This document shows, one piece after another, positions 1 through 5,909 of a stretch of DNA of 6,369 bases. Within the stretch, counting starts at the first letter, position 1; the number at the start of each line of letters is the position of its first letter. A model generated the notes under the pieces. That model was not told where the DNA came from and did not search any database. It worked only from the letters and a program-made list of their open reading frames with translations. Origin of the DNA: Bacteroidota bacterium (lineage in GTDB: Bacteria; Bacteroidota; Bacteroidia; Flavobacteriales; Flavobacteriaceae); contig JAEWLN010000110.1 in the NCBI GenBank assembly GCA_023457535.1, positions 1 through 6,369 on the forward strand. The letters are read 5' to 3'. The translations under genes were made by a program, and so were the position numbers.

Positions 1-9
1 CAATTCCCC

Positions 10-25
10 CTGCCCAATTAGGCAG
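10..25. repeat. Small palindrome CTGCC-N6-GGCAG, repeated in every unit
   Basis: CTGCC at 10-14 and GGCAG at 21-25 are perfect inverted repeats around CAATTA, whose AATT core is itself palindromic. The same motif recurs at 186-201 and 362-377, the latter being the copy closest to ppk2. On the ppk2 strand it is followed by a G-run rather than a T-run, so it is not a canonical terminator, although it does lie in the 3' flank of ppk2. Confidence 0.7.
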
Positions 26-56
26 AAAATACGATTTTTTCCGATACCTTCCTTAC

Positions 57-139
57 AGAAAATCTACCTTTTTTTTGTTATACGCAGTCAGCGTCTGACT
101 GATTTAAAAACAAACTTTAACAAAATAAGCAGATTTTCT
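57..139. repeat. Nested inverted repeat inside unit 1
   Basis: Three pairs of complementary arms are nested. AGAAAATCT at 57-65 pairs with AGATTTTCT at 131-139. TTTTGTTA at 73-80 pairs with TAACAAAA at 118-125. CAGTCAG at 85-91 pairs with CTGACTG at 95-101 around a CGT loop. Together they can form a long interrupted hairpin or cruciform with 24 perfect pairs. The inner loops are asymmetric (4 versus 16 bases, and 7 versus 5 bases). No U-tract follows on either strand, so it is not a standard intrinsic terminator. Confidence 0.85.
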
Positions 140-232
140 ACCGCGTACCATCCTAATTAATGCTTAGGGGCAAGCCCAATTCCCCCTGCCCAATTAGGCA
201 GAAAATACGATTTTTTCCGATACCTTCCTTAC

Positions 233-315
233 AGAAAATCTACCTTTTTTTTGTTATACGCAGTCAGCGTCTGACTGATTTAAAAACAAACTTTAACAAA
301 ACAGGCAGATTTTCT
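233..315. repeat. Nested inverted repeat inside unit 2
   Basis: This repeats the unit 1 structure 176 bases later: 233-241 with 307-315, 249-256 with 294-301, and 261-267 with 271-277. All paired arms are unchanged. The two substitutions nearest to it (302 and 304) fall in unpaired bases between arms. In unit 3 only the left outer arm (409-417) survives. Confidence 0.85.
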
Positions 316-431
316 ACCGCGTACCATCCTGATTAATGCTTAGGGGCAAGCCCAATTCCCCCTGCCCAATTAGGCAGAAAATACGATTTTTTCCGATACC
401 TTCCCTACAGAAAATCTACTTTTTTACTTCA

Positions 432-1307
432 TTACCCCAAAAGCTGCCTTCTGTATTCAGCCATGTTAGCCCTGACTTTGTCGTCCAGTTCCGGCTCGTC
501 GATGTCTTTGTATTTCTGGAGTTCGTTCAGCAGGATTTCGGCAAAAATCACGCGCGCGGTGGCTTTGTCATCGGCGGGAATTACAAACCACGGGGTTTGC
601 GGGGAAGACGTTTTGTTGATCGCATCCTCGTAGCACCGTTGGTAATCGGCCCAATGTTCGCGCTCTTTGAGATCGCCCGGGGAAAATTTCCAGTTGTGCT
701 TTTCTTCTTCGAGCCGTCGCAGCAACCGCTCGCGCTGCTCATCCTTACCAAGGTGAAGGAAAAATTTAAGCACAATGGTGCCGTTTTGCACCAGGTGTTT
801 TTCAAACTGCCGGATCTGTTCAAACCGATTGTCCCAAAACGCCTCGTCAATGTCAGATACGGCGCTGATGTCCGGAAGGTTTTCGTTTAAAATGTACTCC
901 GGATGCACGCGCGTAACCAGTACATTCTCGTAATGCGTCCGGTTGAAAATCGCAAATTTGCCGCGCTCGGGCAGCGCAATGTAATGCCGCCACAGGTAAT
1001 CGTGCGACAGTTCGATTTCGGTCGGCTGCTTGAAACTGTGCACGTTGATTCCGCGTACGTTGAACTCGTTGAACACCTCGCGAACCAGGCTGTCCTTGCC
1101 GGAGGTATCCATACCCTGCAACCCGATCAACACGCCGTAGCGGCTATGTGCATACATTTTCTCCTGGATTTTCGCAATATCGTTGCTCAGGTCTTCCAGT
1201 CTGGCTTCGAGCGCCTGCTCGGTCGCGTCGATATCAAATCGGGTGGGCCGCTGGCTCAGCTTCATCGGCTGGAGCACTTTAAAATCATCGGGATCAATCG
1301 CAGTCAT
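432..1307 (-). CDS. ppk2: Polyphosphate kinase 2 family protein (class III-like)
   Basis: PPK2 enzymes transfer phosphate between polyphosphate and nucleotides in the cytoplasm; class III members can phosphorylate both AMP and ADP, regenerating ATP from polyphosphate. The 291-residue protein has the family features: a Walker A loop GLQGMDTSGKDS at 62-73 with Lys71, a Walker B region FAIFNRTHYENVLVTRVH at 118-135, and a helical lid around 218-234 (HWADYQRCYEDAINKTS) before PWFVIPADDK at 239-248. The form NR-T/S-HYE, with Glu127 where class I enzymes typically have Asn in a WYN motif, is the reason for the class III assignment. The ATG at 1307 begins MTAIDPDDFK. An upstream in-frame start at 1391 would add 28 basic, low-complexity residues encoded by the intergenic hairpin element and is unlikely. 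Transcribed divergently from the next gene; its 3' end abuts the tandem array. The gene symbol is generic for the family. Confidence 0.93.
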   Translation of the reverse strand: MTAIDPDDFKVLQPMKLSQRPTRFDIDATEQALEARLEDLSNDIAKIQEKMYAHSRYGVLIGLQGMDTSGKDSLVREVFNEFNVRGINVHSFKQPTEIELSHDYLWRHYIALPERGKFAIFNRTHYENVLVTRVHPEYILNENLPDISAVSDIDEAFWDNRFEQIRQFEKHLVQNGTIVLKFFLHLGKDEQRERLLRRLEEEKHNWKFSPGDLKEREHWADYQRCYEDAINKTSSPQTPWFVIPADDKATARVIFAEILLNELQKYKDIDEPELDDKVRANMAEYRRQLLG

Positions 1308-1344
1308 AAATTTCGCATTTAGCGTAAATATAAGTATTTTTAGG

Positions 1345-1417
1345 AGCTGTTTCCGGCTCTTCGCTGTATCTTTTTTGTTTTTGCAAACCAAAAAAGGATG
1401 CCGCTGCGATCCGGGCT
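1345..1417. repeat. Flavobacterial-type intergenic long hairpin element
   Basis: The core is a hairpin: ATC-TTTTTT-GTTT at 1368-1380 pairs with AAAC-C-AAAAAA-G-GAT at 1385-1399 around the loop TTGC, with two single-base bulges. Outer arms are also partly complementary: CCGGCTC..GC.G.ATC (1353-1370) against GGAT..C.GC..GATCCGG (1396-1414), about 12 matches in 18. Read on the minus strand it runs AGCCCGGATCGCAGCGGCAT then CCTTTTTT, and AAAAAAGATACAGCG further on. I recall near-identical elements scattered between genes in Flavobacterium genomes; that is memory, not a search. It resembles a terminator but sits between two divergent genes, so it may instead be part of both 5' regions. Confidence 0.7.
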
Positions 1418-1429
1418 AAAAACGTCCCC

Positions 1430-2263
1430 ATGAATAAATTCACACTTGAGCTGCTATGCAACATCATCGGTATCGGATCGGCGTCCGGGTTGCTCTACAA
1501 AGACCAGACGCTGCACCTGATCAGCGACAACAGCACTTTTTTATACCAATACCACATGCCGGACCAAAGCCTCTCGCACCATGCCCTTGCGCCAAAACCG
1601 GCCGCAAATATTCCAAAGCCGCAAAAACCGGATTTTGAATCCATGGTATCCGATGCGGAAAAAATCTACGTTTTTGGATCGGGATCGACGCAAAACCGCA
1701 ATACGTTGGTCACGCTGGACAAAATATCGCATCAAATCATCGCCATCACAGATCTGACCAACCTGTACCTTTCAATGCAAAGTTTTGCACAAATTCCGCC
1801 CGACGGGTTCAACATCGAAGGCGTCGCACGCGATCAGAACACTTGGTATTTTTTCCAGCGCGGCAATGGTGCAGGCGGTCAAAACGGCGTTTTCACCGTC
1901 GAAGCGCGCGACTTTGAACTTGATTTCAACATGGTTTACAATGCGTTTAAATTGCCTAAAATCGGCGGGGTGCGCGCCAGTTTCACAGATGCGGTGGCCG
2001 TGGGCGGCAAATTGTATTTCCTGGCCACCTCAGAAGATACAAAGTCCACGTACCACGATGGTCAAATCCTGGGCAGCATGATCGGCATCATCGATATCGC
2101 AAAAATGAAGTTGGGCAAAACACAGGTCATTTCGACCCGGAACAAGTTCGAGGGACTCGCGGTCTATGCATCGGCCCGGGACAGCATTGCGTTCCTGCTG
2201 TGCGAGGACAATGATACAAACGCGCTTGAATCAGCCATTTACCTCCTGCGAATCAATCACTGA
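1430..2263 (+). CDS. Conserved beta-propeller-like protein of unknown function (possibly DUF6929 family)
   Basis: The 277-residue protein has no signal peptide, lipobox or membrane segment, so it is probably cytoplasmic. It is built from repeated beta-strand hairpins typical of propeller folds, for example ASGLLYKDQTLHLISDNS at 18-35, EKIYVFGSGST at 77-87, FNIEGVARDQNTWYFFQRGN at 127-146, FTDAVAVGGKLYFLAT at 185-200 and KFEGLAVYASARDSIAFLLC at 239-258. The alternating 'IEGVA / DAVAV / EGLAV' blade starts, each followed by a short turn and an aromatic strand, are what suggest a propeller. It resembles Bacteroidota proteins I associate with DUF6929, but I cannot confirm this here. No catalytic residues are evident. 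The ATG at 1430 follows directly on the hairpin element; no Shine-Dalgarno sequence is seen. A partner or pathway cannot be read from the context. Confidence 0.85.
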   Translation: MNKFTLELLCNIIGIGSASGLLYKDQTLHLISDNSTFLYQYHMPDQSLSHHALAPKPAANIPKPQKPDFESMVSDAEKIYVFGSGSTQNRNTLVTLDKISHQIIAITDLTNLYLSMQSFAQIPPDGFNIEGVARDQNTWYFFQRGNGAGGQNGVFTVEARDFELDFNMVYNAFKLPKIGGVRASFTDAVAVGGKLYFLATSEDTKSTYHDGQILGSMIGIIDIAKMKLGKTQVISTRNKFEGLAVYASARDSIAFLLCEDNDTNALESAIYLLRINH

Positions 2264-2290
2264 TCACCCATCATCTAAAATTCATAATTC

Positions 2291-2309
2291 CCGACTTAAA
2301 ATAAATCGG
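2291..2309 (+). terminator. Possible weak terminator hairpin after the propeller-like gene
   Basis: CCGACTTA (2291-2298) pairs with TAAATCGG (2302-2309) around AAA, with one C-A mismatch in the stem. It lies 28 bases after the stop codon at 2261-2263. The tract that follows is CCCTTCTTCC rather than a U-run, so termination would be weak. It also sits just upstream of the candidate promoter and could have another role. Confidence 0.3.
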
Positions 2310-2318
2310 CCCTTCTTC

Positions 2319-2346
2319 CAACCTTTCCGTCACTTGCGGTCTCTTA
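2319..2346 (+). promoter_or_regulatory. Candidate ECF-sigma-dependent promoter of the sigma operon
   Basis: CAACCTTT starting at 2319 and CGGTCTCTTA at 2337-2346 look like the -35 (AAC core) and -10 (CGT/GTC-type) elements recognised by many ECF sigma factors. The A of AAC is 17 bases from the first C of the -10 block. The predicted start would fall a few bases before the GTG at 2363, giving a very short leader. I saw no Bacteroidota housekeeping promoter (TTTG with TAnnTTTG) in this 99-base gap. The call fits autoregulation but is inferred from motif shape alone. Confidence 0.4.
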
Positions 2347-2362
2347 CCCAAAAACAAACACT

Positions 2363-2896
2363 GTGATCAGCGAAAACCTCATAACGGCCTGCAAGAAAAT
2401 GCAACGCGATGCACAGCGCCAGGTGTACGACCAATTGTCGCCCAAGCTGTACTACACGTGCAAGCGGTACCTCAAAAAAGAAGAGGAAATAGAAGAAGCG
2501 TTGGCCGACACTTTCTACACCATTTTCACCAAACTGGACCAGCTCAAGGAAGTTGCGGCGTTTGAAGCGTGGGCGCGGCGCATTGCCGTCAACCAGTGTT
2601 TGCTCACGATCCGCAAAAAGACCAATTTCAACATGTATCTGGACGACGTCAAATCGATCCAGCCATTTACCCCACAAGTGACGCAATTGGAAGAGCAGGA
2701 TTTGCTGAATCTGCTCAATTTCATCCCTGAAGGCTGCCGCACGATTTTTAATCTGTTTGTCATTGAAGGCTACGGCCACAAAGAAATCGCCGGGATGCTG
2801 CACATTTCAGAAGGCACCTCCAAATCGCAACTCAACGTGGCAAAAACCAAGCTGAAGGTCCTGGTACATCAGCGTTACTATCAAAATGCAAAATAA
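2363..2896 (+). CDS. RNA polymerase ECF-type sigma-70 family sigma factor
   Basis: The 177-residue protein has the two-domain layout of extracytoplasmic-function sigma factors. Region 2 covers about 22-88, with EEALADTFYTIFTKL at 44-58 (core-polymerase binding) and FEAWARRIAVNQCLLTIRKK at 67-86 (-10 recognition). Region 4 covers about 110-168, with the helix-turn-helix GYGHKEIAGMLHISEGTSKS at 136-155 recognising the -35. No region 1.1 or region 3 is present, as usual for this class. The start is GTG at 2363, giving MISENLITACKK; the next ATG is 13 codons in and would remove the conserved N-terminal helix. The likely regulator begins 2 bases after the stop, so the two genes are probably translationally coupled. 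Its target genes beyond this operon cannot be read from the window. Confidence 0.93.
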   Translation: MISENLITACKKMQRDAQRQVYDQLSPKLYYTCKRYLKKEEEIEEALADTFYTIFTKLDQLKEVAAFEAWARRIAVNQCLLTIRKKTNFNMYLDDVKSIQPFTPQVTQLEEQDLLNLLNFIPEGCRTIFNLFVIEGYGHKEIAGMLHISEGTSKSQLNVAKTKLKVLVHQRYYQNAK

Positions 2897-2898
2897 CC

Positions 2899-3840
2899 AT
2901 GGAGGACAACGATAAAATATTCGATCAGTTTAAACAAGCGGCCGGTCAGATGGAATCGAAACCGTTCCCAACGTCGGAAAAAGTGTGGTCGCGCGTGGCA
3001 GACCAACTCGACAAGAAAACATTGACCAAACAACACAACTTGTGGAAAAAGACCGCTATCGCGGCCTCGGTGCTGCTCGTTGCGACATTGGGTTACGAGC
3101 TGTTCAAACCCGAACCGTTGCCGATCGCGCCCCAACAAACGGTGGTCGTTTCTGACCCGGACCAGTCGCCAAGTTCCGTACCAATTCAAGAACCGACCGC
3201 TTTGCCAAAACCCATCCACCCGCAAATCAAACCCAGCGCCGATAAGATCCTGCGCGAGCAAACGTCCCGATCGCCCGTTGTACTGAGCGAAAACCCGGCT
3301 GCCGACTTCCCTTCATCGGAGCAGATCGAAGAGACGGAGACCGATGCGGTCATGAAAAGCAAAAAAGCCGCTCCCACATCCAGGCCAGCACGTTTCCAAA
3401 AAGGGCGCGCATTTGAATCGGTGGGCGTGCAGCGCGAGGAAACGGAACATCCGGCTGAAACCAAAAAAGAACCGCAAACGGCAATTGTCGGCAATACGCA
3501 AGCGCCTTTGGTCATTGTAGACGGAAAAGCCATTACGGGTAACGAGGCGCGTAAAATCAACTCGGTTTCGGAAGGCATCGCCAAGATCGACCCCAATGAC
3601 GAAAAGGAAATCGTCATCCTCAAAGAGCCGCTTTACATCATTAACGGCCACTATTATTCGGAAGCAGAGTTGTTCGGACCCAATCCAACGAGTCCGTATG
3701 CGCCGCTGAACCAACAGGAAATCGAAACCATCCAGGTTTTTCAGGGTCAGAAAGCCATCGCCAATTTTGGCAAACGCGGCGAAAAAGGCGTTGTGGTCAT
3801 TAGGACAAAAGACCGAAAGCCCACCGGAAAATCCAAATAA
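2899..3840 (+). CDS. Putative single-pass membrane anti-sigma factor with TonB-plug-like C-terminus
   Basis: The 313-residue protein starts with an acidic, helical N-terminal domain of about 50 residues (DKIFDQFKQAAGQMESKPFP at 5-24, then TSEKVWSRVADQLDKK), suited to binding a sigma factor in the cytoplasm. One membrane segment follows at about 51-69 (KTAIAASVLLVATLGYELF), then a long Pro/Ser/Glu/Lys-rich periplasmic linker at about 70-200. The C-terminus has two tandem plug-like segments: PLVIVDGKAIT...IDPNDEKEIVILKE at 203-243, and PLYIINGHYY...LNQQEIETIQVFQGQKA at 244-286 running into GKRGEKGVVVIRTK at 291-304. These match the 'PLYVIDG...I-I-V-L...G.RGANGVV-I-T' pattern of SusC-type plugs. 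It has neither a zinc-binding HxxxCxxC motif nor a FecR domain that I can see. The anti-sigma role rests on position (2 bases after the sigma gene) and topology. Confidence 0.8.
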   Translation: MEDNDKIFDQFKQAAGQMESKPFPTSEKVWSRVADQLDKKTLTKQHNLWKKTAIAASVLLVATLGYELFKPEPLPIAPQQTVVVSDPDQSPSSVPIQEPTALPKPIHPQIKPSADKILREQTSRSPVVLSENPAADFPSSEQIEETETDAVMKSKKAAPTSRPARFQKGRAFESVGVQREETEHPAETKKEPQTAIVGNTQAPLVIVDGKAITGNEARKINSVSEGIAKIDPNDEKEIVILKEPLYIINGHYYSEAELFGPNPTSPYAPLNQQEIETIQVFQGQKAIANFGKRGEKGVVVIRTKDRKPTGKSK

Positions 3841-3891
3841 AATACATCGGGCAAAACCAACCCAACCATTAACATCCTTAAAGCCAACGTC

Positions 3892-5850
3892 ATGAAAAAT
3901 TTCACAATGTTTTCATCCGGCCTTGCCATGCTTGTACTTTTTACCTCGTTTAAGCACATGGCAATCACAGGCAGCACACCACAACACCAGCGCACCATCA
4001 CGGGAATTGTAACCGATGCATCGAATTTACCCCTGCCTGCGGCGCTCGTATCGGTCAAAGGCCACACCACCAGCACCCAAACCGATATGGAAGGTAAGTA
4101 CATCATCAAGGCGAAAAAAGGCGATTTTCTTGTGTTTTCCTTTATCGGGATGAAAACCAGAACGGTAAAAGTGGGAAATGCCACAACCATCAATGTCAGG
4201 CTCTACGACGATGTGGCGCTGCTGGAAAACGTGGTCGTTACGTCAAAGCCCGTCGGTAGTACAAAAAAACCAAAGCATTATGCGCCCGCATCCGACGCGA
4301 TCAGGGAACAAGCTGCAGGCATTACCGTGGCCAAAGCGCGGAAAAACATCCTCATTCGCGGGTATGGGAAACATGAAAGTGACACCGATTCTTACAAAAC
4401 TGCAAATTATTCTTTCCCAACAAACGCTACTGAAGAATATGGCACGCTTGCCGAAAATCCGTTTGAAGCGCCCAAAAATGCGCCGTTGTCGACATTTTCA
4501 ATCGATGTAGACAATGCGTCTTATACGAATATCCGCCGCTTGATCAACAACGGGCAGGCCGTTCCGCGCGATGCGGTTCGGGTAGAAGAAATGGTCAATT
4601 TTTTCAAATACGATTATCCGCAGCCCAAAGACCAGCATCCGTTTTCGATCCATACGGAATACAGCCGCGCGCCATGGAACCCGGACCATCAATTGCTGCG
4701 CATTGGTTTGCAGGGCAAAAACCTTCCCACCGATGATTTGCCGGCATCCAACCTGGTTTTTCTGATCGATGTTTCCGGGTCGATGGCCAGCGAGAACAAA
4801 TTGCCACTGCTCAAGCAATCGCTCAAAATCCTGACACAGCAATTGCGCAGACAGGACAAGGTATCGATTGTGGTCTATGCCGGTGCGGCGGGTTTGGTTT
4901 TACCGACCACTTCGGGCGAGGATAAACAAGCCATCAGCGATGCACTCGGGCGGCTCCATGCAGGCGGCAGTACAGCGGGCGGGGCGGGTATCGAACTGGC
5001 TTACAAAACGGCGCAGGAAAATTTTATACACCATGGCAACAATCGCGTGATCCTTGCTACCGACGGCGATTTCAATGTGGGTGCTTCGTCCAATGAGGCG
5101 ATGGAAAAACTTATTGAGGCCAAGCGGCAATCGGGCGTATTTTTGACCGTTTTGGGTTACGGCATGGGCAATTACAAAGACAGCAAAATGGAACTTCTGG
5201 CCGGCAAAGGAAACGGAAATTACGCCTACATCGACAACATACAGGAAGCCAACCGATTCCTGGGCAAGGAGTTCAAAGGCTCGATGTTCGCCATTGCCAA
5301 GGACGTCAAGATCCAGGTTGAATTTAATCCCAACCAAGTTCAGGCCTACCGGCTGATTGGCTATGAAAACCGCAAATTGCGTCCGGAGGATTTTACCAAC
5401 GACCACATCGACGCAGGCGAACTCGGTAGCGGCCATACCGTAACGGCATTGTACGAAATCATACCGGTGGGTGTCAAAAGCCCGTTTGCAGAACCGACAC
5501 CGGCGCTCAAATATTCAAAAACACAAACGGCTTCAACCCGCTATAAAAATGAGCTGGCAACTGTAAAATTCCGCTATAAACAACCCATCGGTGACCAAAG
5601 CACAGAAATGACACAAATCATCGGCAACGAGGCACTGCGGCCCGAAAAAGCGTCTGCGGACTTTAAGTTCGGCGCGGCAGTTGCGTGGTTCGGGCTGCGT
5701 TTGCGCGATTCAAAATTGATTACAAACATGTCATCGGCCGATATCATGCACTTGGCCAGACAGGGATTATCGGGCGACAAAGATGGCTACCGCGCAGAGT
5801 TTATCCGGCTCGTCGACGGTCACGTGAAAATGATCGCAGGGTTGGATTAA
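3892..5850 (+). CDS. Exported von Willebrand factor A (YfbK-type) protein with N-terminal carboxypeptidase-regulatory-like domain
   Basis: The 652-residue protein begins with a hydrophobic stretch at about 8-20, a plausible but weakly charged signal peptide. A carboxypeptidase D regulatory-like beta-sandwich follows at about 34-106 (RTITGIVTDASNLPLPAALV ... FSFIGMKTRTVKV), then LENVVVTS at 111-118. After a linker comes the YfbK architecture: an N-terminal vWF_A-associated region at about 187-280 (STFSIDVDNASYTNIRRLIN at 200-219, VRVEEMVNFFKYDYP at 229-243), the vWA domain at about 286-460, and a DUF3520-like C-terminus at about 465-650. The metal-ion-dependent adhesion site is intact: DVSGS (Asp293, Ser295, Ser297), Thr361 in GGSTAGG, and Asp391 in ATDGD. 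Such domains bind protein ligands through a divalent metal. It begins 51 bases after the putative anti-sigma gene and is likely in the same operon. Ligand unknown. Confidence 0.92.
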   Translation: MKNFTMFSSGLAMLVLFTSFKHMAITGSTPQHQRTITGIVTDASNLPLPAALVSVKGHTTSTQTDMEGKYIIKAKKGDFLVFSFIGMKTRTVKVGNATTINVRLYDDVALLENVVVTSKPVGSTKKPKHYAPASDAIREQAAGITVAKARKNILIRGYGKHESDTDSYKTANYSFPTNATEEYGTLAENPFEAPKNAPLSTFSIDVDNASYTNIRRLINNGQAVPRDAVRVEEMVNFFKYDYPQPKDQHPFSIHTEYSRAPWNPDHQLLRIGLQGKNLPTDDLPASNLVFLIDVSGSMASENKLPLLKQSLKILTQQLRRQDKVSIVVYAGAAGLVLPTTSGEDKQAISDALGRLHAGGSTAGGAGIELAYKTAQENFIHHGNNRVILATDGDFNVGASSNEAMEKLIEAKRQSGVFLTVLGYGMGNYKDSKMELLAGKGNGNYAYIDNIQEANRFLGKEFKGSMFAIAKDVKIQVEFNPNQVQAYRLIGYENRKLRPEDFTNDHIDAGELGSGHTVTALYEIIPVGVKSPFAEPTPALKYSKTQTASTRYKNELATVKFRYKQPIGDQSTEMTQIIGNEALRPEKASADFKFGAAVAWFGLRLRDSKLITNMSSADIMHLARQGLSGDKDGYRAEFIRLVDGHVKMIAGLD

Positions 5851-5871
5851 AACGGGAGTCACGTTAGTGAA

Positions 5872-5905
5872 AAAAGGAAAAGGAACCCGTGTCCTCTCCC
5901 CTTTT
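5872..5905. terminator. Candidate bidirectional terminator between convergent genes
   Basis: The 59-base gap between two convergent stop codons holds an imperfect hairpin. AAAA-GG at 5872-5877 and AGGA at 5881-5884 pair with TCCT at 5892-5895, CC at 5899-5900 and TTTT at 5902-5905, around the 7-base loop ACCCGTG. About 11 pairs form, with two mismatches and one bulged C. The A-rich 5' arm and T-rich 3' arm allow it to act on both strands. A second small inverted repeat, TCAC-GTTA-GTGA (5859-5870), lies beside it. Confidence 0.45.
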
Positions 5906-5909
5906 GGTC

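Larger units (their letters stand above)
1..425. repeat. Tandem array of 176-bp units (2 full copies plus a partial third)
   Basis: Units begin at 1, 177 and 353, each with CAATTCCCCCTGCCCAATTA, giving an exact 176-base period. Units 1 and 2 differ at only three places that I can see: 126 T versus 302 C, 128 A versus 304 G, and 155 A versus 331 G. Unit 3 matches for about 72 bases, with one change (T to C in the CCTTCCTTAC segment), and diverges near 425, just before the ppk2 stop codon at 432. The array may extend left of the window. It is AT-rich compared with the neighbouring genes and has no convincing reading frame; the frame that runs out of it into the next gene is antisense to ppk2. 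This whole 431-base gene-free stretch is accounted for by the array. Its function is unknown. Confidence 0.97.

Noticed and set aside
151..198. Integron attC-like site (TCCTAAT ... ATTAGGC arms spanning two repeat units)
   Set aside because: The arms match in 6 of 7 positions and resemble RYYYAAC/GTTRRRY core sites, but the essential GTT is ATT here, the left arm is changed to TCCTGAT in the next unit, and no integrase or cassette gene is visible.
1..425. CRISPR array
   Set aside because: The whole 176-base unit repeats, including what would be spacers; there are no short repeats with unique spacers and no cas genes.
336..890. Rightward open frame of 184 codons starting in the repeat array
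   Set aside because: It is antisense to ppk2 through most of its length, its start lies in the tandem repeat, and the protein shows no domain pattern.
1325..1332. Bacteroidota -7 box (TATATTTA on the minus strand) as the ppk2 promoter
   Set aside because: It resembles TAnnTTTG with the final G changed, but no TTG/TTTG is found at the expected -33 distance, so I do not call a promoter.
1308..1391. Longer ppk2 N-terminus starting at 1391
   Set aside because: The extra 28 residues are encoded by the intergenic hairpin element, are Lys-rich and lack family features; the protein from 1307 already has the usual PPK2 N-terminus.
2881..3714. Leftward frames opposite the putative anti-sigma gene
   Set aside because: They overlap each other and a gene whose topology and plug-like motifs are clear; they look like composition-driven open frames.
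4900..5436. Leftward open frame of 178 codons opposite the vWA gene
   Set aside because: It is a shadow on the complementary strand of a strongly supported vWA coding region, with no recognisable protein features of its own.
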